Origin: Sulfuricurvum sp.
Lineage (GTDB): Bacteria; Campylobacterota; Campylobacteria; Campylobacterales; Sulfurimonadaceae
Reading direction: 5' to 3'
Assembly (NCBI RefSeq): GCF_028688295.1
Contig: NZ_JAQTYM010000002.1
Span: forward strand, 1 to 64,000
DNA length: 64,000 nucleotides
Positions 21,863 through 34,911 of this stretch are shown one piece after another. A program made the position numbers and the translations under genes. The stretch's first letter is position 1; the number at the start of each line of letters is the position of its first letter. The notes below the pieces were generated by a model, which saw nothing but the letters and a program-made list of their open reading frames with translations, did not search any database and was not told the origin of the DNA.

Positions 21863-22544
21863 TGCGTTTTACCATCTCTAAAATAAATTTGGCACTCACT
21901 TGTGCAGAGCTTTTGAGGAACGTATCAAAATCCATTCCTGCATCCCCGTCCGCGCTGTCACTGATAGAGCGAAGGACGAAAAACGGAACGCCGAAGTTAT
22001 GACATACACACGCCACACTCGCCCCCTCCATCTCTAACGCATCCGCATTAAAGGTCTTTTCAATCCACCCTTTGCGCTCAGCGGATGCGACGAACTGATC
22101 ACCAGTAGCAATAATCCCCTCATAGAGATCAACACCCATATCAATCGCAATTTCCGATGCAAGAGAGCGTAAATCATCATCCGATTCGATCATGACACTG
22201 CTCTCAGGGATGAACCCATCAGGATGACCAAATGCAGTAATATCAACATCATGCTGACACAATGCACTCGCCATAATCAAATCACCGATTTTGAGCTCTT
22301 TACTGATTCCTCCCGCAACACCGCTAAAGAGAAGTGCTTTCGCGTCGTAACGCTCTAACATCACCGAAGCAGTAATTGCTGAGAACACTTTCCCGATTTT
22401 TGAATAAGCGATAACCAAGTCATGCCCTGCATAATGTGCCGAATAAAAGATATTTCCGGCATGCTCTTCACTCTTATATTCGCCCAAAGCACTCAAAATC
22501 GGATCAATTTCTTCACGCATCGCACCCATAATGGCTATTTTCAT
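21852..22544 (-). CDS. mtnN: 5'-methylthioadenosine/S-adenosylhomocysteine nucleosidase
   Basis: MKIAIMGAMREEIDPIL, LFSGVAGGISKELKIGD, ALEMEGASVACVCHNFGVPFFVLRSISDSAD. Confidence 0.94.
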   Translation of the reverse strand: MKIAIMGAMREEIDPILSALGEYKSEEHAGNIFYSAHYAGHDLVIAYSKIGKVFSAITASVMLERYDAKALLFSGVAGGISKELKIGDLIMASALCQHDVDITAFGHPDGFIPESSVMIESDDDLRSLASEIAIDMGVDLYEGIIATGDQFVASAERKGWIEKTFNADALEMEGASVACVCHNFGVPFFVLRSISDSADGDAGMDFDTFLKSSAQVSAKFILEMVKRIGD

Positions 22545-22552
22545 TTTTTTCC

Positions 22553-23311
22553 TTATTGCTGTTTAACTAAATATCGACCCAATTTTTTTAAACGTCCATC
22601 GAGTGAACATACTTTTTCTTCACATTCAAAAAGTCCGAGTAAATATTCTGTGTTTCCCATCGGAGTAATGACCCGACTTCCTCCCCAAAACCCAAGACCG
22701 TCTTCAAACCCTACTCGATTAACAAAAACAACATAATTGTGACTCAACAATGCCGTTGCTTTTAAAAGGGCATCCCATTGCGATTCAATCTCCAAGGAAT
22801 CCTCTTCGAATCCCCGTGCAGGTGAAGCGGAGAGAACATAGACAATTTCAGCATCACTTGCTGCAATCGCACTTATCGTTTCGGCACGCCATAAATCCTC
22901 ACAAATAACCATAATGGCATTTCCATAGGGGGTTGCAAACGATTCTATCGATTCTCCGGCAACAAAATAACGCCCCTCTTCAAACATACCGTACGTAGGA
23001 AGGTGATTTTTGTGATGAATATGGTGTAATTTTCCTTGAGAAAAATACAACGCACTGTTATACACCTTTCCCTCATCCCACAATGCAGCACCAATAGCGA
23101 TATCGCACGTGACACTTGCCTCGGCAAGAGGAAATAACTCCTCAATCTTCCAAGCATCTTCATAAAGTTTATCTTGAAGAAGATACCCGCTGAGTGCCAG
23201 TTCAGGGAAAATGACAACATCAGCGTGAGCATTCGCCTCAACTAAAGCCAATACGTCACCCAAATTAGAGCGGTTAAGCTTCGGCGAGGATTGGATCAGA
23301 GCAACCTTCAT
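22553..23311 (-). CDS. Carbon-nitrogen hydrolase family protein
   Basis: FPELALSGY, KNHLPTYGMFEEGRYF, MVICEDLWR (Glu-Lys-Cys triad). Confidence 0.9.
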   Translation of the reverse strand: MKVALIQSSPKLNRSNLGDVLALVEANAHADVVIFPELALSGYLLQDKLYEDAWKIEELFPLAEASVTCDIAIGAALWDEGKVYNSALYFSQGKLHHIHHKNHLPTYGMFEEGRYFVAGESIESFATPYGNAIMVICEDLWRAETISAIAASDAEIVYVLSASPARGFEEDSLEIESQWDALLKATALLSHNYVVFVNRVGFEDGLGFWGGSRVITPMGNTEYLLGLFECEEKVCSLDGRLKKLGRYLVKQQ

Positions 23312-24243
23312 GAGAGAGCTTCACATACCTTAGCAAGTGATTCCATATCTGATATCCCTAAGGTTTCAACATCAGGGGCATTACGTTTATTCAACCCTTT
23401 GAGAACCGCACCGTTTCCAAATTCAATCATCATATCGATCTCGCTTCGGATCGCTTCAATCGATTGTTTGTATTTAACCGGCTGAATCAACTGCACTTTT
23501 AACCATTTAATCGCTTCTTCTTTAGTAGCATACCGCTGTAATGAAGCGTTGGATACGATAGGTGCATTAAAACTACCACTTACCACCGCTTCCATCGCTT
23601 CACCCAATGGGTCCATCGCTGTGCTCAGGAGTGGGCAGTGACTTGCAATCGACATATTTAAAAGCAATGCCCGCTTTGCACCTGCTTCTTTAAATACACT
23701 CTCCATCTCTTGAAGGTCTTCTTTGATTCCAGCAACTACCAACTGACCTGCTTGGTTATAGTTAGCCGGCCAAACACGTTTTCCCTCCGTATTCGCCTTA
23801 GTACAAAGATCTTCAACAACCGAATCATCTAATCCTAAAATCGCCATCATTCCCGCATTAATGCTCTCACACGCCTCGCTCATAAGTTTCCCGCGTTTAT
23901 GAACGAGTTCAACTGCATCCACATAATCAATAGCACCCGATGCACACAAAGCGCTGAATTCACCTAACGAATGCCCCAAGAACATCACAGCCGTTGTCGG
24001 ACAAGCCTCTTGAAAGAGCTTATACGCAATCATCGATATCAATAAAATGGCCGGTTGTGTATATTCAGTTTTATCAAGTTGATCATTTTCTTCAAACAAA
24101 AGTTTTGTAAAATCAACCCCAATACGTTCCCCTGCTTTCTCAAACATCTCACGTGCCAAAGGAGAATTATCATAAAATGATTTCCCCATACCGATAGTTT
24201 GTGATCCTTGCCCTGGGAAAATCATTGCAATTTTTTTGGACAT
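23308..24243 (-). CDS. fabD: Malonyl-CoA:ACP transacylase
   Basis: FPGQGSQTIGMGK, FLGHSLGEFSAL. Confidence 0.96.
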   Translation of the reverse strand: MSKKIAMIFPGQGSQTIGMGKSFYDNSPLAREMFEKAGERIGVDFTKLLFEENDQLDKTEYTQPAILLISMIAYKLFQEACPTTAVMFLGHSLGEFSALCASGAIDYVDAVELVHKRGKLMSEACESINAGMMAILGLDDSVVEDLCTKANTEGKRVWPANYNQAGQLVVAGIKEDLQEMESVFKEAGAKRALLLNMSIASHCPLLSTAMDPLGEAMEAVVSGSFNAPIVSNASLQRYATKEEAIKWLKVQLIQPVKYKQSIEAIRSEIDMMIEFGNGAVLKGLNKRNAPDVETLGISDMESLAKVCEALS

Positions 24244-25013
24244 TAAGACTCCTTGATTTCTAAATTGTATTCTGCATGATCTGCTATTTTTTTACGTAAA
24301 GTATTACGGTTTAACCCCAAGCGCTCTGAGAGTTGTAACTGTGATTTAAAACGTTTCATACCTGCTCGAATAAGGGGTACTTCATACAGATGCAAAAAGA
24401 CTCTGTAATCATTATTACTACCCATTTTATTTTCCAGATAATGTTCCATAATTTCCATCAAATCATGCTCATTGATACTGTCTAAGAGATAATGTAAATA
24501 AACCTGACGACGCAATGAAATAGCATTTTCACTTAAATCAGGGACAAACCCGTTCAAATCAAATGGCTCAGATTTCCCTAAAGTATGACTCGCTTCTTTG
24601 ACAAAAGCATCAACAAGTACCGCAACGTCCTCATGACGTTCATTCAATGAGGGTAATGCAAGACGAATGGTAAAAATCTCATCCAATTGATCTGGTGAAT
24701 AACGAAAACCGCCTGTCGCAATTACACGTGTGCGTGTTTTTTGAATAGTCTCAATAAGACGCTTAAGATTGGCTACATTATCGAGTCTGTGAATAATAAC
24801 TTCATTATGAGATTCAAGCGCATCTAAAAGTTCATCGAAATGACTAGCATCAATGATAGGTGCGTGAGGAAGGATATAGCGAGCGAGGGTAAGTTTACCT
24901 GTTCCACGCTCCCCAAATATAATAGCATTTACCCCTAAACCTTTGAGTAAATTAGCGGTTTTAAACGCTTCAACCGAAGAGGATGAAGCTGTTAAAAAAT
25001 TAGTGACATCCAC
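24243..25013 (-). CDS. Fis-HTH protein with reduced AAA+ domain, derived from sigma-54 enhancer-binding proteins
   Basis: Walker A FGERGTGKLTLARYIL, C-terminal SQLQLSERLGLNRNTLRKKI Fis-type HTH; no GAFTGA; GTG start at 25013 proposed. Confidence 0.75.
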   Translation of the reverse strand: MDVTNFLTASSSSVEAFKTANLLKGLGVNAIIFGERGTGKLTLARYILPHAPIIDASHFDELLDALESHNEVIIHRLDNVANLKRLIETIQKTRTRVIATGGFRYSPDQLDEIFTIRLALPSLNERHEDVAVLVDAFVKEASHTLGKSEPFDLNGFVPDLSENAISLRRQVYLHYLLDSINEHDLMEIMEHYLENKMGSNNDYRVFLHLYEVPLIRAGMKRFKSQLQLSERLGLNRNTLRKKIADHAEYNLEIKES

Positions 25014-25521
25014 AGCCGTGATTACCGCCACTTCCACAACATCCACTATCATCCACTTTATTCTCAGCAGCAATTCCAGTCATCGCTTCCTCAGCAGATG
25101 CATCACGTACATTACTAATAGTAACCGTAAACATCAAATCTTTTCCAGCAAGTGGATGATTAAAATCAATAATTACCAAATCGTCTTGAATCTCTTTGAC
25201 CATAACTTGAACGGTTCCGCCATCTTCACCTTGGCCATACAATGTCATACCGACATTCAAATCAATTCCAGCAAATTGTTCACGTGGAAGTTCTTGCTGA
25301 GCGCCTTCATTGTAATCACCATACGCATCCGCCGCTTTTACAAGAACGTCCCCTTTATCTCCCATATTCATGTGAGCAATCCCTGCTTCAAGACCAGGAA
25401 TAATTTGACCTTTTCCAAACATAAACGTTAACGGATGTCCGCCTACATTGCTATCTACGACGTTTCCGCCATCACGTACTTCGTATTCAATGGATACGAT
25501 TTGATTGTTTTCGATTGCCAT
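25000..25521 (-). CDS. slyD: SlyD-like FKBP-type peptidyl-prolyl isomerase with metal-binding tail
   Basis: FMFGKGQIIPGLEAGIAHMNMGDKGDV; C-terminal CCGSGGNHGCGCH. Confidence 0.9.
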   Translation of the reverse strand: MAIENNQIVSIEYEVRDGGNVVDSNVGGHPLTFMFGKGQIIPGLEAGIAHMNMGDKGDVLVKAADAYGDYNEGAQQELPREQFAGIDLNVGMTLYGQGEDGGTVQVMVKEIQDDLVIIDFNHPLAGKDLMFTVTISNVRDASAEEAMTGIAAENKVDDSGCCGSGGNHGCGCH

Positions 25522-25605
25522 TTTTAGTGCCTTAACTTTAGATGGTGCGATTTTAGCACATTTACCTATAGTGATGCTGAAAACGCTCACTTAGAACAAC
25601 ACTTC

Positions 25606-26487
25606 TTATTTTAACTTAGCTAATTGTTCTTGTGCTTCTTTGGCAGCTCCGCTACCTAAGAATTTAGAAATAGTTGCTTGGTAAAAAGATTTTGCAGTAG
25701 CAACATCACCTATTTTTTCCATTGATATACCTGAATGGAGTAAAAGAGTAGGCATGTATCCACCTTTTTCATTACGTGAAGCGCTGTCTTTATAATAAGC
25801 AACAGCCTCTTTATAACTTTTACGTTCAAAGTGTGTCTCACCGATCATAAATAGTGCTTCAGATACTTTAAACTTTTTTTGGACCATTTTTTGGAAAAAG
25901 TTCTCCGCATCACTGTATTTTTTTTGTGAAAACAGTTTATTAGCCTCTTTTTCAATAGCTGTATTATCCATTTTTTCAGTAGATACAGGTTTCTCGTTGT
26001 TTGGGAGACTTATTTTAAGCTGTTTAACTAGTGCTGCGAACTGCTCTTTCGTTACGTAATTACTGTTGATACCATCAACAACGAAAGAGAGCTCTTCTAG
26101 AAGAGTTTTAAACTGCGCAATGTTTTCAGTATTAGCATTCACTTGCTTACTTAAATCATCTAAAACAGAAGTATTATTAGAATCATTATTCATAGTTTCT
26201 TGAAGTTTTTGAAGCACTAACGTTTGTTCATTTGATCGCTGACCCAATCCCTCAATAATCCCTTGCATACCATCTAAACGTTCTGTCACGCTTTCAACTT
26301 TAGCATTTTGGACATTGTTTTTATGAATAACACTCTGGAGCTCTTTTTTATTCTCTAAAATAAGTTTCTCTTCATGAGTAAGACCGTAAGGGTTAGGACT
26401 GTTCAAATCACCCGCACCGAAGACCGAAGGCTCCGAGGCTGAGGCAATAAATGAAAGTAAGAAGGAGAGGGTTACTAACGAACGCAT
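25606..26487 (-). CDS. Tol-Pal coordinator CpoB/YbgF-like protein
   Basis: Signal peptide, coiled coil, C-terminal TPR; adjacent to pal/tolB. Confidence 0.85.
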   Translation of the reverse strand: MRSLVTLSFLLSFIASASEPSVFGAGDLNSPNPYGLTHEEKLILENKKELQSVIHKNNVQNAKVESVTERLDGMQGIIEGLGQRSNEQTLVLQKLQETMNNDSNNTSVLDDLSKQVNANTENIAQFKTLLEELSFVVDGINSNYVTKEQFAALVKQLKISLPNNEKPVSTEKMDNTAIEKEANKLFSQKKYSDAENFFQKMVQKKFKVSEALFMIGETHFERKSYKEAVAYYKDSASRNEKGGYMPTLLLHSGISMEKIGDVATAKSFYQATISKFLGSGAAKEAQEQLAKLK

Positions 26488-27051
26488 TTATGGAAGTTTA
26501 AAGTCTACGCGACGGTTTTTAGCCCAGCACTCTTGTGTTTTTTCTAAACAAACAGGATTGCTTTCACCTAAACTGACCATAGCGATCGAGTCTGCATTTG
26601 CACCATTATTTACCAAAGTAGATTTAACGGCATTCGCACGTTTCAATCCAAGGGCGAAATTGTACTCATCACTACCGAATTCGTCACAATTTCCCTCGAG
26701 TTTGATCATTTTTCCTTTAACTAAAAGGGCATTTTTAGTCATTGAATCTTGCATGTCTTCACGAATATCGAATTTGTCATAATCAAATAAAATACTAACC
26801 AATTGGGCATCAGATCCATTTACACCGGTAGAAGCTCCTGAGGATGCATCATTCGCACTTGCATTTGTAATGGGAGCGATTACTGCATTAGAATCGGTAC
26901 CTGTTGATGACATGGCATTGTTATTTGTACTTGTACCTACTGAACTTCCACTATTTGACGCTGTTGCATCGATTGCCGGTTCTTTTGTACTACATCCGCT
27001 CAAAATGAGCATCGCTACTGTTGCGCTTAAAAAAGCTATATTTTTCATCAT
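26488..27051 (-). CDS. pal: Peptidoglycan-associated lipoprotein Pal
   Basis: Lipobox LILSGCST, OmpA-like domain IKLEGNCDEFGSDEYNFALGLKRANAVKSTLVNNG. Confidence 0.94.
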   Translation of the reverse strand: MMKNIAFLSATVAMLILSGCSTKEPAIDATASNSGSSVGTSTNNNAMSSTGTDSNAVIAPITNASANDASSGASTGVNGSDAQLVSILFDYDKFDIREDMQDSMTKNALLVKGKMIKLEGNCDEFGSDEYNFALGLKRANAVKSTLVNNGANADSIAMVSLGESNPVCLEKTQECWAKNRRVDFKLP

Positions 27052-27104
27052 TGTCGTCACCTCATGATTTTGATACCGTAATGTTACCGCAAAAACCATT
27101 AACA

Positions 27105-28352
27105 TTACCAATCGATTGATTGAATTCTCCCTATTTTGAGAGGAAAAGCAAAGCTTTTATTGATACTAAAACGGATCAAACCGATAGAACTGCGTGAGCC
27201 TTCTTGCTTAATGTACAAAATTGCTTCTCCATCTGGTGAAAATCGTGGATAATCATTCTCACCACTTGCCGTTAATCTCTTGACATTTCCTGAGTTTAAA
27301 GAGAGTAAATGTAAATTAAAAGCATTTCCACCATATCCCGCAGTGCTTTCACGTGCTTTGTACACCAAAAAATTCTTATACGAACTGAGTGTAGAATTAT
27401 TTTTACCTTGATACACAAGTTGTGAAACGGCATTACTCCCTATTCTAGTCGAAAAAACATTGGGGTAGCCGAATCGATTTGAAACAAACGCAATTGATCC
27501 ATCACCCATAAACTGACCATTAACATCAATCCCTGAATAATCTGTGACACGTGTTTTTGTCTTAGAACTCAAGTCGTATTGATAGATATCAGGCTGTCCA
27601 TTTGGAGCTAACGTTAACAAAAGACGTTTAGTGTCTTCACTGACATCAGAACACACAGCCATCCCGTCTGAACTGATGACTTTCTCTTTTGCTCCAGTAG
27701 CTAAACTCATTTTATAAATCGTTGGTTTAAAATCAGTGAGAGAGGTATAATACAGATCACTCTGCTCACGGTTAGCCCATTTTGCAAATCCATACATTCC
27801 CCCTTTTAAAATGACGCGTTGATACGAAAGAGTATAGTCAGAGGCGACAATTTCAGAGTGTCTTGGACTTGTTAAACGGACAAATAAAACTTTTCGCTTA
27901 ATCCAATCTATCGGAGAGCCTCCAAGTTTTGCATTAATATCGTACGCAATAGAGTGAGATAGAAAAACTAACATTTCCTTTTGCTTTAATACATAGCTTT
28001 TCAAAAAAAGTGAATTACCGTCTTGGAGAAGTTTGACATCAGCTTTTACGCCACCCATGCCATCGTCAATCAAACGATAACGTAAAAGATAACGTGCATC
28101 TTTGTGTATGTGTACCGGAGATGGTGCATCGAATCCAGATACAGCATAGCTATCATCAACATTAAAAAGAGAAACGACATTCATATCTGCCGCTAACATT
28201 TGTGAGAATTTTTGAGACATATCTGTACTTTGCGGCGATGAATCTTCAATAGCTAAAGGTGATAATCCAGCGACCCCTTTAACCACCTCTATGGTTGCAT
28301 CTGCACCCCACAAAATATGAATCAAACTCAACCAAAAAACAAAGATTTTCAA
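27105..28352 (-). CDS. tolB: TolB translocation protein
   Basis: WD40-like beta-propeller repeats (FSPDGEAILYI), signal peptide, context. Confidence 0.9.
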   Translation of the reverse strand: MKIFVFWLSLIHILWGADATIEVVKGVAGLSPLAIEDSSPQSTDMSQKFSQMLAADMNVVSLFNVDDSYAVSGFDAPSPVHIHKDARYLLRYRLIDDGMGGVKADVKLLQDGNSLFLKSYVLKQKEMLVFLSHSIAYDINAKLGGSPIDWIKRKVLFVRLTSPRHSEIVASDYTLSYQRVILKGGMYGFAKWANREQSDLYYTSLTDFKPTIYKMSLATGAKEKVISSDGMAVCSDVSEDTKRLLLTLAPNGQPDIYQYDLSSKTKTRVTDYSGIDVNGQFMGDGSIAFVSNRFGYPNVFSTRIGSNAVSQLVYQGKNNSTLSSYKNFLVYKARESTAGYGGNAFNLHLLSLNSGNVKRLTASGENDYPRFSPDGEAILYIKQEGSRSSIGLIRFSINKSFAFPLKIGRIQSIDW

Positions 28353-28356
28353 ATGA

Positions 28357-29103
28357 CTACTCCTTAGCCGTTAAAATAAATTCTAATAACGCATCTTTTC
28401 CATCAGGATGTTCTGGAAAACGGATTGAACTAAGTCTATCTTTTAACCAATCCACTTCATTATTAAAAGAACCGTTTCCTGAATAACTGATTACCCGATA
28501 AGCAATAAGTTTACCAGAAGCACTAATACTCATTCGAACACGAGCAATTTCACCTGCGCTTCCTGATGGAGGGCGAAAATAGGTGTGAACAAGAGCTTGA
28601 ATCTTAGCATGATATTCGTTAACGAGCGGGCCCGTTGATCCCCCTTGCGAAACCATTTTAACAGCGGGTTTTACTAGGGCGAGTTTATTCACTTTATCTG
28701 AAAAGCGAGGAGTATCACGACGTTCTAATACCTCTTTTTCCAAGGCATTCAGCTCATCACGTTGCGCTGTATCTTCTATCTTTTTTTTTGGGATTTTATC
28801 CTGTTTTACTTGTGCAAAAAGATCCGATATTTCAGTGAGAGGCTCAGGTTTTTCAACCTCCTTTGGTTTTTCTTCCACTACCGGCTCAGCAGGTGAAGTT
28901 AGCGATTCTGGTTCATTTTGTTCGGTTGATTTTGCATCCGTGAGTGCTATAGAGACATTTATGACATCACTTTGGATCATAGAAAATTGTTCAATCTTTG
29001 GGGTAAGAACAATAGAATATCCCACTAAAACTACTAAAGTGATAAAAAGGGTAAAAGAGATTAACCCGCTTAAAAAAAAGTAGCGTTCTTGATTCGAACC
29101 CAT
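28357..29103 (-). CDS. TolA/TonB-like protein
   Basis: N-terminal TM, charged/Pro linker, TonB-like C-terminal domain; tol operon context. Confidence 0.82.
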   Translation of the reverse strand: MGSNQERYFFLSGLISFTLFITLVVLVGYSIVLTPKIEQFSMIQSDVINVSIALTDAKSTEQNEPESLTSPAEPVVEEKPKEVEKPEPLTEISDLFAQVKQDKIPKKKIEDTAQRDELNALEKEVLERRDTPRFSDKVNKLALVKPAVKMVSQGGSTGPLVNEYHAKIQALVHTYFRPPSGSAGEIARVRMSISASGKLIAYRVISYSGNGSFNNEVDWLKDRLSSIRFPEHPDGKDALLEFILTAKE

Positions 29104-29143
29104 TTACAAAGTCCTCATACTAAAAACTTTGAAAATAGCTTGT

Positions 29144-29563
29144 TTATTGTGCAGTGACAAGAGAAACATTTTGAAAGCCGGATTTTTTAACGACGGCTAA
29201 AACATTCATAACTTCACTGTAATTCAAACGTCCATCAGCACTAATGCGTACCGTAGAATCAGCTGGATAAGAAGGAGCCAAACGGATAAAGTTATCGGCA
29301 AAAGCTTCAAGTTGAAATTGATCTTGACCAACTTTGATTTTTCGCTCTTCTGAAATAGAAATTTCTATCTCTTTTTTTTCTGTAATCTCTTTTTGAGCTG
29401 AACCTTTGGGGAGACGAATGAGTTCTTCGTAAACAATATTGGGAGAAATAACCATTAAAATGGCCAGTAAAACTAACATAACATCCACGAGGGGTGTAAT
29501 ATTAAGCTCCGGTTTTTCATCCCAATCAAACATCTTAGACATCTTTAGAGAGGAGAGCATCAC
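29144..29563 (-). CDS. tolR: TolR/ExbD
   Basis: PELNITPLVDVMLVLLAILMV. Confidence 0.93.
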   Translation of the reverse strand: MMLSSLKMSKMFDWDEKPELNITPLVDVMLVLLAILMVISPNIVYEELIRLPKGSAQKEITEKKEIEISISEERKIKVGQDQFQLEAFADNFIRLAPSYPADSTVRISADGRLNYSEVMNVLAVVKKSGFQNVSLVTAQ

Positions 29564-30101
29564 CTTGCATACGGATCAAACCAGATAATTCAAAGGCTTT
29601 ACGCTTAAGAATTTGATGGTACGTATAGGCAAAAATAGCAACAAAAATACCCGAAGCTGTTGCTACCAACGCATCTGATACACCTGCCGCAATCACGTTC
29701 ATTGTTCCGCTAGATTGCCCAATATGCTCAAAAGTGTCTAATATTGATACAACAGTACCGAACAAACCAATAAAAGGGGTAGTTGAAGCAACCACTGAAA
29801 GAAACATTAGCCCCTTAGTAGCCTCTTTTGTCGCAGCATACGATGCCATATCAAACAGTGCGGTCGAAAGACGAGATGAAGATTTTGTGAAATGGCTTAA
29901 ATAAGCATACTCAGGAATTTTTTGTGAGCCCAAGAGTAATGATTCAAGAGATCCATTTTCGGTAGAAATCCATTGATTAAGAGAAAATAAGCGGTAAAAA
30001 AAAATCCAGTTAATGGCTATAAAATAAAGAGAAAGAACCAATAACACAATAAGTGTTACTGGATGGCTTTTATCGTAAAAATCAGCAAATGTTTGGAACA
30101 T
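29535..30101 (-). CDS. tolQ: TolQ/ExbB
   Basis: TTPFIGLFGTVVSILDTFEHIG, VSDALVATASGIFVAI. Confidence 0.93.
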   Translation of the reverse strand: MFQTFADFYDKSHPVTLIVLLVLSLYFIAINWIFFYRLFSLNQWISTENGSLESLLLGSQKIPEYAYLSHFTKSSSRLSTALFDMASYAATKEATKGLMFLSVVASTTPFIGLFGTVVSILDTFEHIGQSSGTMNVIAAGVSDALVATASGIFVAIFAYTYHQILKRKAFELSGLIRMQGDALLSKDV

Positions 30102-30105
30102 TGAC

Positions 30106-30498
30106 TTAAACTAAACCGTGCGCTGCAGACTCGATACGTGCCGATACAGAGGCGATCATTGTATTAGAATCGGCAATACTACTGATCAAAGATTTCGCTT
30201 CATCTAGTGCTTTAGCGATATCTCCTTCGTTCTCTCCACGGATAGCAACTGCCCCATCAACCAAAACAACAACTTTGTTTTGAGTAATTTGGACAACGCC
30301 CCAATTTACAACGATTGATTCTGTTTTTCCGTTCTCTAGTTGAATATCCACTACTCCTGCTTGAAGCAAAGTAGTCAAAGAGACGTGTTCTGGGAGAACA
30401 CCAAATTCTCCCTCTTCACCTGGAAGGGTGACGCTTTTAGCTAGTCCATTATATATCAGACCGCTTGGGGTGAGCACTTCTAATTGGAGTGTTTCCAT
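30106..30498 (-). CDS. atpC: ATP synthase F1 epsilon
   Basis: Leading LPGEEGEFGVLPEHVSLTT; operon context. Confidence 0.95.
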   Translation of the reverse strand: METLQLEVLTPSGLIYNGLAKSVTLPGEEGEFGVLPEHVSLTTLLQAGVVDIQLENGKTESIVVNWGVVQITQNKVVVLVDGAVAIRGENEGDIAKALDEAKSLISSIADSNTMIASVSARIESAAHGLV

Positions 30499-30525
30499 CG
30501 TGTTTCCTTATAAGGCGAGAAGCAA

Positions 30526-32828
<2,303 letters not shown>

Positions 32829-32836
32829 AAAGATCC

Positions 32837-34354
32837 TTATTCAGCAACGAAAGTAGATTTAAACTCTTCGAGTGCTTTTTTCATCATTCCCATCGTTTCA
32901 TCATCAATTTTAGATGAGCTACGGATGTTTTCAAGAATTTGAGGATACGATGCTTCTACGAACGGATATAAATCTGATTCGAATTTCACAACAGAATCTG
33001 CAGAAATATCATCAAGATACCCTTCGTTACCCGCGAAAATAATCAATGCTTGTTTTTCAGCACCAAGTGGAGAATATGGAGGTTGCTTTAACACTTCAAC
33101 CATACGTTGTCCACGCTCAAGTTGATTACGGCTTACTTCGTCCAAATCAGAAGCAAACTGTGCAAACGCTTGAAGCTCACGGTATTGTGCCAAATCAAGA
33201 CGCAATGTTCCCGCAACTTGTTTCGTAGCTTTGATTTGTGCCGCACCACCGACACGTGATACAGAAAGACCGACATTGATCGCAGGACGAATACCTGAGT
33301 TGAACAAATCAGTTTCCAAGAAAATTTGACCGTCAGTAATCGAAATAACGTTGGTAGGAATATACGCCGCAACGTCACCCGCTTGAGTTTCGATAATTGG
33401 AAGTGCCGTCAATGAACCTGCACCCAATTCATCATTCAATTTCGCTGCACGCTCCAAAAGACGTGAGTGTAGATAGAAAACGTCACCCGGATATGCTTCA
33501 CGACCCGGAGGACGGCGAAGAATCAATGACATTTCACGGTATGCTACCGCATGTTTAGAGAGATCATCATAAACGATCAAACCATGACGTGCATTATCAC
33601 GGAAATATTCACCCATCGTTACACCGGTATAGGGAGCAAGGAATTGGAGAGCTGCCGCTTCAGAAGCAGGAGCAGAAACGATAATAGTGTATTCTAAGGC
33701 ACCGTGTTCTTCAAGACGACGGATAACTTGTGCTACAGTTGATTCTTTTTGACCAATCGCAACGTAAACACAAACAACACCGTTACCTTTTTGGTTGATG
33801 ATCGTATCTAAAGCAACGGTAGTTTTACCGGTTTGGCGGTCACCGATGATAAGTTCACGTTGTCCGCGCCCGATTGGAACAAGGGCATCTATCGCTTTAA
33901 TACCGGTTGCCATAGGTTCATGAACCGATTTACGTGCCATAATTCCAGGAGCTTTTTCTTCTACGAAACGAATTTCTGTAGTTTCGATAGGACCTTTTCC
34001 GTCGATCGGCTCTCCAAGAGCATTCACAACACGTCCAAGAAGTGCATCACCTACAGGAACACGTAAAAGACGTCCAAGACGCTTTACTGACATTCCTTCA
34101 CGAAGCTCTTTACCTTTGCCAAGAATAACAACACCGACGCTGCTCTCCTCAAGGTTCATAACCAGACCGCGTGAGCCGTCTTCAAATTCTACCATCTCTC
34201 CGGCCATAACGTTGTTCAAGCCATAAACTTGAGCGATTCCATCTCCGTATGAGACGATTTTTCCGGTTTCATTAATATCTACATTAAGTTCGAAATTCTC
34301 AATTCGCTCTTTAATGATTGAACTGATTTCGTCTGCTTGTACTTTTGCTACCAC
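32837..34354 (-). CDS. atpA: ATP synthase F1 alpha
   Basis: [35 protein letters not shown]. Confidence 0.98.
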   Translation of the reverse strand: MVAKVQADEISSIIKERIENFELNVDINETGKIVSYGDGIAQVYGLNNVMAGEMVEFEDGSRGLVMNLEESSVGVVILGKGKELREGMSVKRLGRLLRVPVGDALLGRVVNALGEPIDGKGPIETTEIRFVEEKAPGIMARKSVHEPMATGIKAIDALVPIGRGQRELIIGDRQTGKTTVALDTIINQKGNGVVCVYVAIGQKESTVAQVIRRLEEHGALEYTIIVSAPASEAAALQFLAPYTGVTMGEYFRDNARHGLIVYDDLSKHAVAYREMSLILRRPPGREAYPGDVFYLHSRLLERAAKLNDELGAGSLTALPIIETQAGDVAAYIPTNVISITDGQIFLETDLFNSGIRPAINVGLSVSRVGGAAQIKATKQVAGTLRLDLAQYRELQAFAQFASDLDEVSRNQLERGQRMVEVLKQPPYSPLGAEKQALIIFAGNEGYLDDISADSVVKFESDLYPFVEASYPQILENIRSSSKIDDETMGMMKKALEEFKSTFVAE

Positions 34355-34374
34355 TATTTCTCCTTTCCCGAGGG

Positions 34375-34911
34375 TTAAATTGCTTTTAAAATGTGCTCAA
34401 CCATTTGAGCATTGAGGCGGTTTTTTGAAAAATTGATTTCAACATTTAGATCATCAACTTCAACACGGACTCCATCAAAATCAGAAGCAACGTAACTTAA
34501 TGCTATTGTTGCTCCCATTTTTGTACCCAAATCACGTGCAATCGTCTCAACCGAAGCTTGGTCGACAACACTGTTGCTGTAGATACGTCCGCTAAAGGTC
34601 CGTTTTGAACGGCCAATTTCACGTGTTAGTTGATCAGCAATTGCAGGTATCAATGAAAGACGTCCATTTTCTGCTAACAGCTTAATAAGATTGTTAACTA
34701 TTGTACTTCCCACAGAGGAAACTATATCAAGTACCAATTGACATTTTTCAGCACTGCTGACTTCATTAGAATGCATTATAAGATTAAACTTTTCACTCTC
34801 GTAAGCTTTAGCTAAACTTGTAAGAAGTACCGCTAAATTATCAAGTGATGTTTGATCACAGCTTTGCATCAAAGGTTTAATGTAGCGTTTTGCTATGAGT
34901 TCATATTGCAT
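34375..34911 (-). CDS. atpH: ATP synthase F1 delta
   Basis: Operon position and delta-subunit pattern. Confidence 0.92.
   Translation of the reverse strand: MQYELIAKRYIKPLMQSCDQTSLDNLAVLLTSLAKAYESEKFNLIMHSNEVSSAEKCQLVLDIVSSVGSTIVNNLIKLLAENGRLSLIPAIADQLTREIGRSKRTFSGRIYSNSVVDQASVETIARDLGTKMGATIALSYVASDFDGVRVEVDDLNVEINFSKNRLNAQMVEHILKAI

Noticed and set aside
24943-25431. 162-aa plus-strand ORF antisense to slyD and the Fis-HTH gene
   Set aside because: Low-complexity Ser/Thr/Ile content expected from the complement of slyD; no family resemblance
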